56,569 bases of DNA from Vibrio rotiferianus CAIM 577 = LMG 21460 (GCF_002741985.1 NZ_APHW01000107.1:1-56569), one strand, 5' to 3'. Shown: positions 1-9,073, counted from the stretch's first letter. Numbers and translations: made by a program. The notes: generated by a model not told the origin, from the letters alone.

Positions 1-923
1 GTAATTGCCACGAAGGCAACAAGCGGACCTAAGGTTGCAATGAATGGGTTTTCCGTCGCGTTAGCTAAGTAAGACAATACCGATACGTTTTGTGCTTTTG
101 CTTCTGCCAGTTGCTCCGGGGAAAGAGCAAGTACGCATGAGAAGACAAACAGCAACACGAATGCGATCAGCATGACACTTGTACGGCGTAAGATCAGTTC
201 TGATTTTACATCGGCGCCTTCACCGTAATGTCGGCGTTGTACGTTTGCAAAACTTGAGATCGCCGCTGCGTGGCTAAATGAGAAGATAACGACTGGAATC
301 GCAAGCCACATCGTGCTCGCAAATGAAGACATTTCTGGTGCATCCATGACAGGCATGCTCCAGTTTGGCATTAGGTAGAATGATAAAAATGCCAGAATCG
401 CAACCAATGGGTAAACCATGATAGCGAACGCACGAAGCATCACTTTTTCACCGGCCATCATGATTGCAATCAAACTGAATACCAATACGCCAGACAGTAG
501 GGCACGTGGCAGCGGCTCCATACCTGCTTGGTTGACCATAAAGCTGTCAACAGTGTTGGTAATACCTACGCCATAGATCAGTAGAATCGGGAAGATAGAA
601 AGAAAATACAGCATCGAAATCGAACGACCAGCTTTCGCCCCAAAGTGTTCTTCTACTACATCGGTAAAGTCTGCGTTTTTGATTTTTGATGACAGAACAA
701 AGCGAGCAAGACCTCGGTGTGCTAAGTAAGTCATTGGGTAAGCGAGGACTGCCATAACTACCAATGGCCAGAAACCACCGATGCCCAAGTTAATAGGAAG
801 AAATAGAATGCCAGCACCCACGGCGGTACCAAACAGACTCAATACCCAATGAGTATCATGTTTCGTCCAAGTAGTTGTTGTGTTTAATTCACTAAAATTT
901 AACGTTTCTCGAGATTCTTTCAC
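1..923 (-). CDS. sdaC: HAAAP-family amino acid permease, SdaC-like (partial, C-terminus outside window)
   Basis: Reading leftward from a GTG at 923, an open frame runs uninterrupted to the window edge (about 307 codons). It is strongly hydrophobic, with repeated membrane helices. An early GTAVGAGILFLPINLG segment is typical of hydroxy/aromatic amino acid permeases (SdaC/TdcC/Mtr group), and IPVVIFSFSHAAAISSFAN fits the serine transporter branch. These are inner-membrane proton symporters that import serine or threonine. The GTG start is chosen because AGGCGAG lies about 6 bases upstream and no ATG is available before the conserved N-terminal helix. A CRP-like palindrome sits about 50 bases upstream, consistent with carbon-status control known for sdaC. 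Serine specificity is inference; the family call is firm. Confidence 0.85.
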   Translation of the reverse strand, partial: MKESRETLNFSELNTTTTWTKHDTHWVLSLFGTAVGAGILFLPINLGIGGFWPLVVMAVLAYPMTYLAHRGLARFVLSSKIKNADFTDVVEEHFGAKAGRSISMLYFLSIFPILLIYGVGITNTVDSFMVNQAGMEPLPRALLSGVLVFSLIAIMMAGEKVMLRAFAIMVYPLVAILAFLSFYLMPNWSMPVMDAPEMSSFASTMWLAIPVVIFSFSHAAAISSFANVQRRHYGEGADVKSELILRRTSVMLIAFVLLFVFSCVLALSPEQLAEAKAQNVSVLSYLANATENPFIATLGPLVAFVAI

Positions 924-973
924 TTAAAACTCGCCTTTATAAAAATAATAATCGCGCGGATGTTATATGTTTT

Positions 974-989
974 AGTGATTGTTATCACA
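974..989. promoter_or_regulatory. CRP-like binding site upstream of the permease
   Basis: AGTGA-N6-TCACA matches the CRP consensus TGTGA-N6-TCACA with one mismatch. It lies 51-66 bases upstream of the permease GTG, a position suited to CRP activation of a minus-strand promoter. Seen directly as sequence; binding is inferred. Confidence 0.5.
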
Positions 990-1061
990 TTGATGTGGTG
1001 GTGAATCGTGCTAGTGAAAAGGCAAAGGTGTAAACTATCGAACCATGAAAATTTGCAAAAA

Positions 1062-1108
1062 GCGATATATAGTTCTGGTTTTTTGTGTGTAAATTGAAAC
1101 TATATCGC
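1062..1108. repeat. Imperfect inverted repeat between permease promoter and EAL gene 3' end
   Basis: The arms GCGATATATAGTT (1062-1074) and AACTATATCGC (1098-1108) are complementary apart from a 2-base slip. The repeat lies just past the 3' end of the minus-strand EAL gene. It could act as a weak terminator or as a regulator site for the permease; there is no U tract, so the role is open. Confidence 0.4.
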
Positions 1109-1143
1109 GAAATTTAATGAATTTTTGGTTTTAGATGTCGCGA

Positions 1144-3357
1144 TTAAGCTTTGTTCGATAACTTTTTAAGGTAGCCCTGCAAAGGAAGTGGCTTAGCAAC
1201 GCCAAACCCTTGAGCAAACTGAATATTTAGTGACTCTAGCGTCTCTATATGTGCTTCGGATTCCACAAACTCGGCTACCGTTACAAGTTTCATACTGTTA
1301 GCGACTTGGCTGATGGCTTGAACGATAATCCGGTCATTTTCACTACTAACAATGTCTTTGACAAAAGAACCATCTACCTTAAGTACATCAAGTGGCAGGC
1401 GGCGCAGATAGTCAAAACTTGCGTAGCCAGTACCAAAGTCGTCTAACGCAATAGTACAACCGGCTTCTCTCAATAGAGAAAGATTCTGTATAGCTATGGA
1501 TTCATTTCGAAGTGCATCTGACTCAGTGATCTCAAAACATACCTTTTTAAGGGGAACACCATATATATCAGCGTGCAGTCGAATATTGTGTGCCAGTGAC
1601 GGAGAGTTTAATGCTTTTGCTGTCAAATTTATGGAGCATTTCCCTAAGTTATCCCAGTCGACGATATTCTGGCTCAATTTGCAAAATGTATTAGTAATTA
1701 CCCATTCGTCCAGTTCAATCTCAAGTCCAAACTCATGAATTAATGGAAAAAATTCAGCTGGCGACATCACGCGTGAGTCATCTTGGTTCAATCTGAGTAG
1801 AACTTCAAAATAGCTCCCGGTATTTTTCGTATTCAACGCTAGATATGGCTGGCAGTACAATTCAAACTTGTTTTCTCTGAAACAAGATTGAATAAAGCTG
1901 AGCTTGTTGAGTTTACTTTTGCTTGTGCTTGCCGCGTCTAGCCAGTTAATGGCTAGATTGCTTTGAGGTCGTTGTTGACACAGTTTGGAAACTAAAGCTT
2001 CGACATTGTCACTTTCAGCAATATCGACACACTGAATGGTTCGTTTCACTAAACTCACCGAACTATCCTCAAAATAGAAGTAGAAGTCATCAAGCAATTG
2101 AATCAGCTTTTTTAGCTCAGTATTAATATAAGGAAGACGTGGCGCGAAACATATCAAGCCGTTTGCAAATGGTGGTAAGTAAGCCCGCTGCAAGTACTCG
2201 GTGTTTTGTGCGAGGTATTGGCTCAATTGTCTCATTAATTGCGCTTGGCCTTGGTGGCCCAAGCCGTTCAATTTAGAAAGCGTGGGCTTCAAGTCGATGT
2301 ATATCAAAACCACATTGTTTCTTGGTGATATGTCCTCTTGTAGTTGAGACAGTGTGTACAGGCCTGTAAAGCTATCAACACGTTCTTTTTCTACTGCTTT
2401 ACGGGCAGTTATAAAGTTCTTGATTGTATGAGCGCCAAGCAGAAATGTTAGCATTGATAATACAAATAAGACCAAAAGCATGCCGTATAGGTGCTCTTGT
2501 TGAATTAGGCCTGCATTGTATTGACTGACAATGTTTTCCACACAAATCAATAGTGTGATAGAGGCAATGAGAAATGGCCTAATGAGGCCAAACTTACCAA
2601 GTCCGACTCCCACTAAACAAAGCAAAGAAAGACAGAGTGTATTGATCAAAAGTGAGTTATTTGACGTAATCGCTCCAAGCAATATCATCCCACAAATTAT
2701 GAGCCATATCCGATAACCTTGTTGAGAAGGCTGATTTCTCAGCATAGTGAGATCTAGTTTGAGATAAGGAGACTTATTGCCATCAAGAATATAGCTAAAG
2801 CCCAGGCTCAATAGAGGAGTTAGGGTCATGTGAGTGAGTACGCCACTGAGTATTGAGTAAGAGAAAAAGTCAAAAGATAGTGGAGAGTGCTCAATATATA
2901 TATGGCTCATGCTCCATAGTATGACGGTGTTCGCTACCGGATAAAGCAGGCCGAGTATAAGCACATAGTACCCAAGCTTTAATGTATAGTTTGAGTCTTC
3001 AATAGAAATTAATGCCCTTTTATACAAAGCAGCAAACACAAGTGGGATACAAGGTAGAAGAGACGAAAACAAAAGCGCCACGTTGCTCGGGCGCCCTGAG
3101 ATAACCAAATAGTAAAAAAGCAAACTCATACTGAGAGTGGGTAGTACTTTCCAGCCGTATCGGATTAAAGCGGAAACGACTAAAGCAGCCGTGAATGACA
3201 GTACCTGAACGCTGTCTTTAGACACGACAAAAAAGCTAGAGATGCTGAAGCTAACTTGAACGGCAACAAAAAGTAGGATTTGAATACCCAGCCAGTGCCA
3301 AATGGATAGTTTATTGTCGAAAGCAGAACGACCTTGTTTGAGACTGTATAACGACAT
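1144..3357 (-). CDS. Membrane c-di-GMP phosphodiesterase, degenerate GGDEF plus EAL
   Basis: The 737-residue protein has an N-terminal half (about 20-320) of eight or more hydrophobic helices resembling a MASE1-type sensor. A degenerate diguanylate cyclase region follows (about 330-470) in which no GGDEF signature can be found. An EAL domain covers about 490-735. EAL catalytic signatures are present: EVLLR in place of EALLR (Glu about 518), INLT, EITES, LDDFGTGYAS (Asp-Asp about 639-640), LKVDGSF, AEFVE and QGFGVAKPL. The enzyme therefore probably hydrolyses c-di-GMP to pGpG at the inner membrane, while the GGDEF remnant is structural or sensory. It is a single gene flanked by promoter-sized gaps. 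The signal sensed cannot be read from sequence. Confidence 0.85.
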   Translation of the reverse strand: MSLYSLKQGRSAFDNKLSIWHWLGIQILLFVAVQVSFSISSFFVVSKDSVQVLSFTAALVVSALIRYGWKVLPTLSMSLLFYYLVISGRPSNVALLFSSLLPCIPLVFAALYKRALISIEDSNYTLKLGYYVLILGLLYPVANTVILWSMSHIYIEHSPLSFDFFSYSILSGVLTHMTLTPLLSLGFSYILDGNKSPYLKLDLTMLRNQPSQQGYRIWLIICGMILLGAITSNNSLLINTLCLSLLCLVGVGLGKFGLIRPFLIASITLLICVENIVSQYNAGLIQQEHLYGMLLVLFVLSMLTFLLGAHTIKNFITARKAVEKERVDSFTGLYTLSQLQEDISPRNNVVLIYIDLKPTLSKLNGLGHQGQAQLMRQLSQYLAQNTEYLQRAYLPPFANGLICFAPRLPYINTELKKLIQLLDDFYFYFEDSSVSLVKRTIQCVDIAESDNVEALVSKLCQQRPQSNLAINWLDAASTSKSKLNKLSFIQSCFRENKFELYCQPYLALNTKNTGSYFEVLLRLNQDDSRVMSPAEFFPLIHEFGLEIELDEWVITNTFCKLSQNIVDWDNLGKCSINLTAKALNSPSLAHNIRLHADIYGVPLKKVCFEITESDALRNESIAIQNLSLLREAGCTIALDDFGTGYASFDYLRRLPLDVLKVDGSFVKDIVSSENDRIIVQAISQVANSMKLVTVAEFVESEAHIETLESLNIQFAQGFGVAKPLPLQGYLKKLSNKA

Positions 3358-3704
3358 TACTCAACTACACTTAAAATTAGAATAATAAAAACAAATGGTT
3401 AGCTATCCTGAGTTCAATGGTTCTAATAATAGGAAAACTAACGAGTAAGTAACGAGCCTTTAGTAGGCCCAGTTATGCACTTTATTATTGTTATTTCTAT
3501 CTATAAGTGCTCGAAACATTCTACAAAATTATGACAATAAGTAAACCACATTAAGAATGCCGTTCCATTAACGAAGAGTGGTTTTACAATTAACCTTTGA
3601 CTCGAGATGATAAAGAACTATTAGTTTAACTAACTGAAAAATATTAAACTTTAGCAATAAACTTAGATGTTACATTTTAGAACAGAGCGTAGAACTAAAA
3701 CACC
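3358..3704. other. 347-base intergenic stretch, divergent promoter region
   Basis: An AT-rich gap between the minus-strand EAL gene and the plus-strand acetyltransferase, so it should hold both promoters. A short GCC-TTTAGTA-GGC hairpin lies near 3457-3469. I see no open frame with a ribosome site, no RNA gene and no convincing operator. Confidence 0.4.
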
Positions 3705-4139
3705 ATGGAATTAGTTATTACCCAAAAGTCAGATATTGACGCTATTTTTAAGCTAGAACAGAAATTATTTGGTCATCACGCTTACCCGCAATTTTTCTTT
3801 CGGCAAGCATTTGATTGTTGGCCGCAAGGTTTGTTGATTGCCAAAGAAGAAGATCAAATTACGGGTTATGTACTGATGGCGACAAGCGATGAACAAAACA
3901 CCCATTGGATCTTGTCGCTTGCGGTAGATAGCCGGCATCGAGGAAAGGGGATTGCTCGTTCGCTTGTGGAGAATGCAATCGTAAAAGCAAGTTCCGGTTC
4001 TGTCATTAAGTTAACTGTCGATCCAAACAATGTGCCTGCTTGCAAGTTGTACACTTCGCTAGGCTTTAAGGTTCTGGAAAAAGAAGAAGATTATTTCGGT
4101 GATGGAGAACCGAGACTGGTCATGGCACTAGCCCGTTAA
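3705..4139 (+). CDS. GNAT-family N-acetyltransferase, RimI-like
   Basis: The 144-residue protein is a complete single GNAT fold. The acetyl-CoA binding motif A is visible as LAVDSRHRGKGIARSLVENA (around 69-88), with the RxxGxG/A pyrophosphate loop as RHRGKGIA. Motif B appears as TVDPNNVPACKLYTSLGFKV, including the usual Asn and the Tyr of the YxxLGF segment. Such enzymes move an acetyl group from acetyl-CoA to an amine, often a protein N-terminus or small metabolite; the substrate here is unknown. It has its own upstream gap and is followed by the nasA leader, so it looks like a single-gene unit. Confidence 0.8.
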   Translation: MELVITQKSDIDAIFKLEQKLFGHHAYPQFFFRQAFDCWPQGLLIAKEEDQITGYVLMATSDEQNTHWILSLAVDSRHRGKGIARSLVENAIVKASSGSVIKLTVDPNNVPACKLYTSLGFKVLEKEEDYFGDGEPRLVMALAR

Positions 4140-4242
4140 TCTTGCACTTCTGTGATACAAGCTCGCCCCTAATCAGTGCATTGCCAAATATAAAGTGAAA
4201 GCTCATTTTGTTAAGTTATTGAAATGTAGTGCAATATAAAAT

Positions 4243-4258
4243 TGGCACTGGGTTTGCA
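4243..4258 (+). promoter_or_regulatory. Sigma-54 (-24/-12) promoter of the nasA operon
   Basis: TGGCAC-N5-TTGCA with the invariant GG and GC separated by exactly 10 bases, a full match to the sigma-54 consensus. It lies about 170 bases upstream of nasA, leaving room for a structured leader of roughly 160 nt. Sigma-54 control fits nitrogen-limitation regulation through NtrC; I could not identify a clear NtrC site upstream. Confidence 0.8.
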
Positions 4259-4347
4259 ATTTAGATTGTGTTCATCGTTAACTCGATGCACCGCTTTCCC
4301 TTAGCAGGCGGTTAAGCGGATAGGGTATTACTTTTTTGAGCTTTTAT

Positions 4348-4361
4348 AGGCAATGCAGCCT
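4348..4361 (+). promoter_or_regulatory. ANTAR-type hexaloop hairpin in the nasA leader
   Basis: AGGC-AATGCA-GCCT forms a 4-bp stem with a six-base loop carrying A at position 1 and G at position 4, the recognition pattern of ANTAR antiterminators. Its 3' arm shares bases 4359-4361 with the 5' arm of the terminator at 4359-4379, so the two structures exclude one another. The second hexaloop hairpin of a classic ANTAR site is not clear here; the best candidate is a weak 3-bp stem at 4312-4323. Confidence 0.6.
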
Positions 4362-4386
4362 CTCTCGTTTCGGGAGAGGTTTTTTT
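4359..4386 (+). terminator. Intrinsic terminator/attenuator in the nasA leader
   Basis: CCTCTCTC (4359-4366) pairs with GGGAGAGG (4372-4379) across a five-base loop, followed by seven T residues (4380-4386). A terminator about 40 bases in front of a start codon, within the leader of its own operon, indicates attenuation rather than end of the upstream gene. Confidence 0.85.
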
Positions 4387-4428
4387 CGCTTGTAGCTCGT
4401 CATTCTAAGGAAAGAATCAGGGGGCGGA

Positions 4429-7092
4429 ATGTCGCAAGGATGCAAAAAAACCACTTGTCCCTATTGTGGTGTTGGATGTGGTGTCGAGGTCAATGCGAAA
4501 GGAATCGTTGGGGATGCGTGTCATCCTGCAAATGCGGGATCACTGTGCGTAAAGGGCGTCGCGTTGGCAGAGAGTTTGAATATGCCTTCGCGCTTGTTGT
4601 ATCCAAAGCTTGTTACCAAGCAGCGACCTCAAGGGCAAGAAGTGCAATGGCAACAAGCCACGGATCTGATTGCAGAAAAGATTCATCAAGCGAAAGCAGA
4701 GTTTGGACCGGATTCCGTCGCGATGTACGTGTCAGGCCAGTTGTTGACGGAAGACTATTACGTCGCCAACAAACTCATGAAAGGCTATGTTGGCAGCGCT
4801 AACATTGATACTAACTCGCGTTTGTGTATGTCTTCGGCGGTTGCGGCTCATGTACGAGCATTTGGCGAAGATGTCGTTCCCGTCAATTACGATGACATTG
4901 ATAAGACTGAGTTATTGATAATTTGCGGTGCCAATACCGCTTGGACGCACCCTGTTTTATTTCGACGTATTCAACAAGCGAGAGAGAACAATCCTAATCT
5001 AAAGCTGGTGGTCATTGACCCGCGTGAAACGGTCACCGCGCAGCAAGCGGATTTGCATCTACCGATTAAAAACGATGGGGATGTATCACTTTTTAATGGG
5101 CTGCTTAAGTTTCTTATTGAGCAGCAATGCATTGATTCTCAATACATAAATTCCTATACCGACGGATTTGGTACGCTTGCAGAAGAAGTTTCTTATTTGC
5201 GTTACGATGTCACTAATTTAACGTCTTCCATAGGCATTTCAGAAGAAAAACTCACGACATTCTTCCAATGGTTTGCGCAAAGCCCAACCGCAATCACGCT
5301 GTTTTGCCAAGGGGTTAACCAAGCCGAAAATGGTGTCGATAAAGGCAACGCCATTATTAATGCACACTTGGCGACGGGTAAAATTGCCAAGTCAGGTTGC
5401 GGGCCGTTTTCTATTACAGGTCAGCCGAATGCGATGGGCGGACGAGAAGTCGGTGGATTGGCAAACCAGTTAGCGGTTCATCGCGCTTTTGACGCAGAGT
5501 CTATAAAGCAAGTGCAGGCGTTTTGGGATTCACCAGAAATTGCCACTCAGCCCGGTTTAAAAGCTGTTGAACTGTTTGAGGCGGTAGAACGTGGTGAGAT
5601 TAAAGTTCTGTGGATCATGGCAACCAATCCGGTTGTCTCTTTACCAGATAACCAATTGGTAAAACGTGCACTAGAGGTTTGTCCGTTTGTGATTGTTTCC
5701 GATATTACAGCGGATTCGGATGTAGCGCATTACGCGGATCTGTTGTTGCCGGCCGCTGGTTGGGGTGAGAAACAAGGTATGGTAACCAACTCTGAACGTC
5801 GACTTTCAAGGCAGCGTCAGTTTCAAACTCCTCCGGGTGAAGCAAAATCAGATTGGTGGGCGATAAGCCAAGTCGGACAAGCTCTGTGTGCATTGGAAAA
5901 GACACGAAATGGTTTTGCATTTACTTCTGAGCGGTCGGTATTCAGGGAATATACGGCGATGACAGGCATGAATGCCGATTCACCTTTGAAGCTCGACCTG
6001 TCTCAACACGCGAACTTAACCGAGCAAGAATACGAAGAGTGGGTGCCGACACAATGGGGAGGAGAGCGCCCTTTTGCTGATGGCGTCTATTCGCACCCAG
6101 ATGGCAAAGCGCGTTTTGTCGTGACCAGTGAATCTCCGATGCGTTTAGAGAGAACAAAAGGTTGGTGGCTCAATACGGGCAGGCAACGCGACCAATGGCA
6201 TACCATGACTCGCACAGGGCATATCGCACACCTTGCCGTCTCTGAGTTAGAACCAACCGTGTACATGAACATTCTCTCTGCTACTCAAAATCGCTTAAAA
6301 GCAGGACAACTCACAAAGCTGTTCCAGCCTACTTCAAACACCAGTATTTATGCCAAAGTTGCCATTGATGAAGGTTTAGGTTTTCAAGAGCTGTTTATGT
6401 CAATGCACTGGGCGGGTCGATATGGCGGTGAAAGCGGTGTTAACGCGATAGTAAACAGCGCAAAAGACCCTATTTCTGGGCAGCCTGCATTTAAGTCGTC
6501 TTATGTTGAAGTGCAAGACGCAGCGGTAAAAAACTACGGTATGTTCATCGGTACACAGTTTGATTCCGGCAAGTTTCTCTACAGCGCATTTCAAGCAGAA
6601 AGTAATTTGGGCATCTGGCGCTTTGCACACGATAAACGACCAAAGAAGCAGAGTTTTTGTCGAACGGAAAAGAGCCGCAGAATTACGATAGATATTGCCC
6701 AAGGTTGGCTAGCAGTGGATTACGACCTTGTTGGAGACGTTCGTATCATTCGTTCTGTTTTAGTGGTGTCTAGTGAACCGATTCAAACCGACTACACCAA
6801 CTTTACCGGCTTGATTGGCAAACCGATGGAGCTATCGCAACTGCTTACCATCACTCAATCGCAAAGCAGTGCCAAACTGGTCTGTAGTTGTTTCCGCGTC
6901 ACCGATAAACAAATACATGACGCGATGGAGAAACAAGACTGCACGTCATTGACTCAACTGCAAAACAAACTCAAGTGCGGCACTAACTGTGGCTCGTGCG
7001 TTTCTCAAATCAAACAGATGGTCGACAGTCATCAGCATCAAAAGGGTAAACAGCAAGCGAACCAGCAGAGTCTGGCTATTCAAATAAAGTAA
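4429..7092 (+). CDS. nasA: Assimilatory nitrate reductase, molybdopterin catalytic subunit
   Basis: The 887-residue protein reduces nitrate to nitrite in the cytoplasm. The N-terminal CPYCGVGC motif with a fourth Cys in GSLCVKG binds [4Fe-4S]. The body is a molybdopterin oxidoreductase domain, including SRLCMSSAV and the GQPNAMGGREVG segment typical of NasA. The C-terminus (about 821-860) has CSCFRVTDKQ and CGTNCGSC, a BFD-like [2Fe-2S] domain found in Klebsiella-type NasA. There is no Tat signal, consistent with the assimilatory enzyme. It heads an operon with cobA and ybiB behind a sigma-54 promoter and an attenuator. No dedicated NADH reductase partner (NasB/NasC) is seen in the window, so the electron donor is unresolved. 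Confidence 0.95.
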   Translation: MSQGCKKTTCPYCGVGCGVEVNAKGIVGDACHPANAGSLCVKGVALAESLNMPSRLLYPKLVTKQRPQGQEVQWQQATDLIAEKIHQAKAEFGPDSVAMYVSGQLLTEDYYVANKLMKGYVGSANIDTNSRLCMSSAVAAHVRAFGEDVVPVNYDDIDKTELLIICGANTAWTHPVLFRRIQQARENNPNLKLVVIDPRETVTAQQADLHLPIKNDGDVSLFNGLLKFLIEQQCIDSQYINSYTDGFGTLAEEVSYLRYDVTNLTSSIGISEEKLTTFFQWFAQSPTAITLFCQGVNQAENGVDKGNAIINAHLATGKIAKSGCGPFSITGQPNAMGGREVGGLANQLAVHRAFDAESIKQVQAFWDSPEIATQPGLKAVELFEAVERGEIKVLWIMATNPVVSLPDNQLVKRALEVCPFVIVSDITADSDVAHYADLLLPAAGWGEKQGMVTNSERRLSRQRQFQTPPGEAKSDWWAISQVGQALCALEKTRNGFAFTSERSVFREYTAMTGMNADSPLKLDLSQHANLTEQEYEEWVPTQWGGERPFADGVYSHPDGKARFVVTSESPMRLERTKGWWLNTGRQRDQWHTMTRTGHIAHLAVSELEPTVYMNILSATQNRLKAGQLTKLFQPTSNTSIYAKVAIDEGLGFQELFMSMHWAGRYGGESGVNAIVNSAKDPISGQPAFKSSYVEVQDAAVKNYGMFIGTQFDSGKFLYSAFQAESNLGIWRFAHDKRPKKQSFCRTEKSRRITIDIAQGWLAVDYDLVGDVRIIRSVLVVSSEPIQTDYTNFTGLIGKPMELSQLLTITQSQSSAKLVCSCFRVTDKQIHDAMEKQDCTSLTQLQNKLKCGTNCGSCVSQIKQMVDSHQHQKGKQQANQQSLAIQIK

Positions 7093-7112
7093 GTCACAAA
7101 GAGGATAAGCAC

Positions 7113-8018
7113 ATGGAAGCGCCTTATCAAAAGTCTTGGTTTAAGAAAGGACAAGCGAGTCAGAAACAAGAACGCTCGTCTCGCTTTTCTAAGCATGACC
7201 AAGCAAGCAAACTGAACCAACTTTTAGAAGACCATTCAGTAGACCTAGATGCGAACCACAAAGGTTTTGTCTCGATTGTCGGAGCAGGACCGCACGATCC
7301 TGACTTGTTAACCGTGAAGGCTGTGAAAGCGATTATGTCGGCAGAGGTTCTGCTGTACGACCGTTTGGTTAACAAAGATATTTTGGAGTTGGCTTCGCCA
7401 CAAGCCGATTGGATTTACGTGGGCAAAAGATGCGGACAACCTAGTATTGGTCAGGAAGAAATTTGTGACTTGATGGTATCGCTCGCTCAACAAGGAAAGC
7501 GAGTTGTGCGCTTAAAAGGGGGAGATCCTTTTGTATTTGGCCGTGGAGGCGAAGAGGCCTTAGCACTCGTCAAACACTCAATCGCTTACGAAGTCATCCC
7601 CGGTATTACTGCTGCGATTGGATGTTCAGCAAACAGCTTGATTCCGCTGACTCATCGTGGCGTTGCTCGCAGTGTTACCTTTGTGACAGGGCAAGTGGTA
7701 ACAGGCGCATTTGAGGCTTGGAGCAATCTGATGCAAAGCGGACAGACGTTAGTCTTCTATATGGGGTTAGAAAAGTCATCGCAAATACAAACGGGTTTAT
7801 TAGGCTCCGGTTTGAGAGTAGATTTCCCTGTCGCTATCATCACTCATGGTTGCAGTCCTCAACAACAAGTTCATGTTACCCAACTCAATCAGCTCAATGA
7901 TTTATCGATTACACTTAAAGGCGTGAGCCCAGCATTGATTGTGATGGGAGAAGTTGTCAAACTGCGCGAACAACTAATAGAAACCGTACAGTCAGTGACG
8001 GAATACGAGGGAATATGA
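7113..8018 (+). CDS. cobA: Uroporphyrinogen-III C-methyltransferase (SUMT)
   Basis: The 301-residue SAM-dependent enzyme methylates uroporphyrinogen III twice to precorrin-2, the siroheme precursor required by NirB. The methylase starts near residue 50 with VSIVGAGPHDPDLLTVKAV, and the second signature VRLKGGDPFVFGRGGEEA follows. A polar N-terminal extension of about 45 residues, rich in Lys, Gln and Ser, precedes the usual domain. The start is kept because AGAGGA lies upstream at good spacing, 20 bases after nasA. Its stop overlaps the ybiB start (ATGA at 8015-8018), indicating translational coupling. The CysG dehydrogenase/chelatase half is absent and must come from another gene. Confidence 0.93.
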   Translation: MEAPYQKSWFKKGQASQKQERSSRFSKHDQASKLNQLLEDHSVDLDANHKGFVSIVGAGPHDPDLLTVKAVKAIMSAEVLLYDRLVNKDILELASPQADWIYVGKRCGQPSIGQEEICDLMVSLAQQGKRVVRLKGGDPFVFGRGGEEALALVKHSIAYEVIPGITAAIGCSANSLIPLTHRGVARSVTFVTGQVVTGAFEAWSNLMQSGQTLVFYMGLEKSSQIQTGLLGSGLRVDFPVAIITHGCSPQQQVHVTQLNQLNDLSITLKGVSPALIVMGEVVKLREQLIETVQSVTEYEGI

Positions 8019-8968
8019 GCAGCATTTTGGAATGTATTAGAACAGTCGGTCGTGGCGAACGTGGCAGAAAACCACTGAACTTTGACCAAGCGTTTCGAGT
8101 TATGGATGAATACCTAAACGGTGAGTGCGACGACGATCAGATGGCAATGCTGTTGATGCTGATCCGCGTACAGAACGAGACTCAACAAGAAATCGCTGGC
8201 TTTGTTAAAGCATTCCAATCCCGCATGCCAGCTATTGGTGCAGACATTGATTGGCCATGTTACGCAGGCAAACGTGAAGCGGCAGGTCAACCTTGGCACC
8301 TGTTGGCAGCGAAGATTCTCGCCGATAATGGTCATAAAGTGTTGATGCATGGTTATCACGATCGTCAATCTGGTCGTTTACACGCAGAAGATTACCTCGA
8401 CAAGTTTGATATCAACAAAGCGGAATCAGCAGAAGACGCGAAGCGTGTGTTAGAAACACAGAACATTGTGTATCTGCCGCTGAGTGCGTTTGCACCTCAA
8501 GCAGAAACCATGATTGGTTGGAAGAATCGTTATGGGCTTAGAACGCCGACTAATACCGTGGTTCGAGCACTGAACCCGGGGCAGGCGACCGTCGGTATTC
8601 GTGGTAGCTTCCATCCTGGATTCCAACAACTTCATGCTGAAGTCGAATATGAGATTGGTCAAACCGCTCACGCCGTTGTGTCATTTAAAGGACAATCGGG
8701 TGAGTCAGAATACAACCCGAAAGTAAGCCAAACGGTATGGTTAAGCCAAACAAGCGGCGTGACATCGCACTACTGGACGGAGCAAATGCTGTCTGAGGTG
8801 CCAATGCCAGTAAATTGCCCGTTTGGAACGTCAGAAGATGACATGAACCAAATGGCAAATACGGTTCTCGCTACCATGACAGTGGTCTTGTTTGCACAAA
8901 TGCACGACAGAGAAAAAGCATTCGAACGCGCCTTCTCTTACTGGCAAGCCTATTGCGGCCAGCAATAA
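8015..8968 (+). CDS. ybiB: YbiB/TrpD2-family protein (glycosyltransferase family 3 fold)
   Basis: The 317-residue protein matches the anthranilate phosphoribosyltransferase-like TrpD2 family. The N-terminal helical domain includes GRGERGRKPLNFDQAF and MAMLLMLIRVQNET. The larger domain has HKVLMHGYHD, GLRTPTNTVVRALNPGQATV and GIRGSFHPGFQQLHAE. E. coli YbiB of this family binds nucleic acid rather than making tryptophan; the phosphoribosyl-binding loop of true TrpD is not evident here. It is translationally coupled to cobA and so belongs to the nitrate operon, a context that suggests a regulatory or RNA/DNA-related task in nitrogen control. That role is inference. Confidence 0.85.
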   Translation: MSSILECIRTVGRGERGRKPLNFDQAFRVMDEYLNGECDDDQMAMLLMLIRVQNETQQEIAGFVKAFQSRMPAIGADIDWPCYAGKREAAGQPWHLLAAKILADNGHKVLMHGYHDRQSGRLHAEDYLDKFDINKAESAEDAKRVLETQNIVYLPLSAFAPQAETMIGWKNRYGLRTPTNTVVRALNPGQATVGIRGSFHPGFQQLHAEVEYEIGQTAHAVVSFKGQSGESEYNPKVSQTVWLSQTSGVTSHYWTEQMLSEVPMPVNCPFGTSEDDMNQMANTVLATMTVVLFAQMHDREKAFERAFSYWQAYCGQQ

Positions 8969-9073
8969 CGTACTATTGTCAATGAATGTAAAACCAACGA
9001 CGCAAAGTTGTTGAATCTGAATCCATTATCTATTGTTTGAAGAAGGTAAAAGATCCTAGCTCACCAGTGATGT

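Noticed and set aside
4143..4182. TGCACT...AGTGCA elements upstream of nasA as an NtrC site
   Set aside because: The half-sites are about 28 bases apart rather than the roughly five to seven of NtrC sites.
4274..4289. CATCG-TTAACT-CGATG hairpin as the first ANTAR hairpin of the nasA leader
   Set aside because: The stem is good but the loop has T at position 1 and A at position 4, so it fails the A1/G4 rule.
4353..4802. 149-codon plus-strand open frame over the nasA leader and 5' end
   Set aside because: It starts inside the attenuator and then overlaps nasA in another frame. It has no ribosome site, and its Arg/Cys-rich, low-complexity translation resembles no family.
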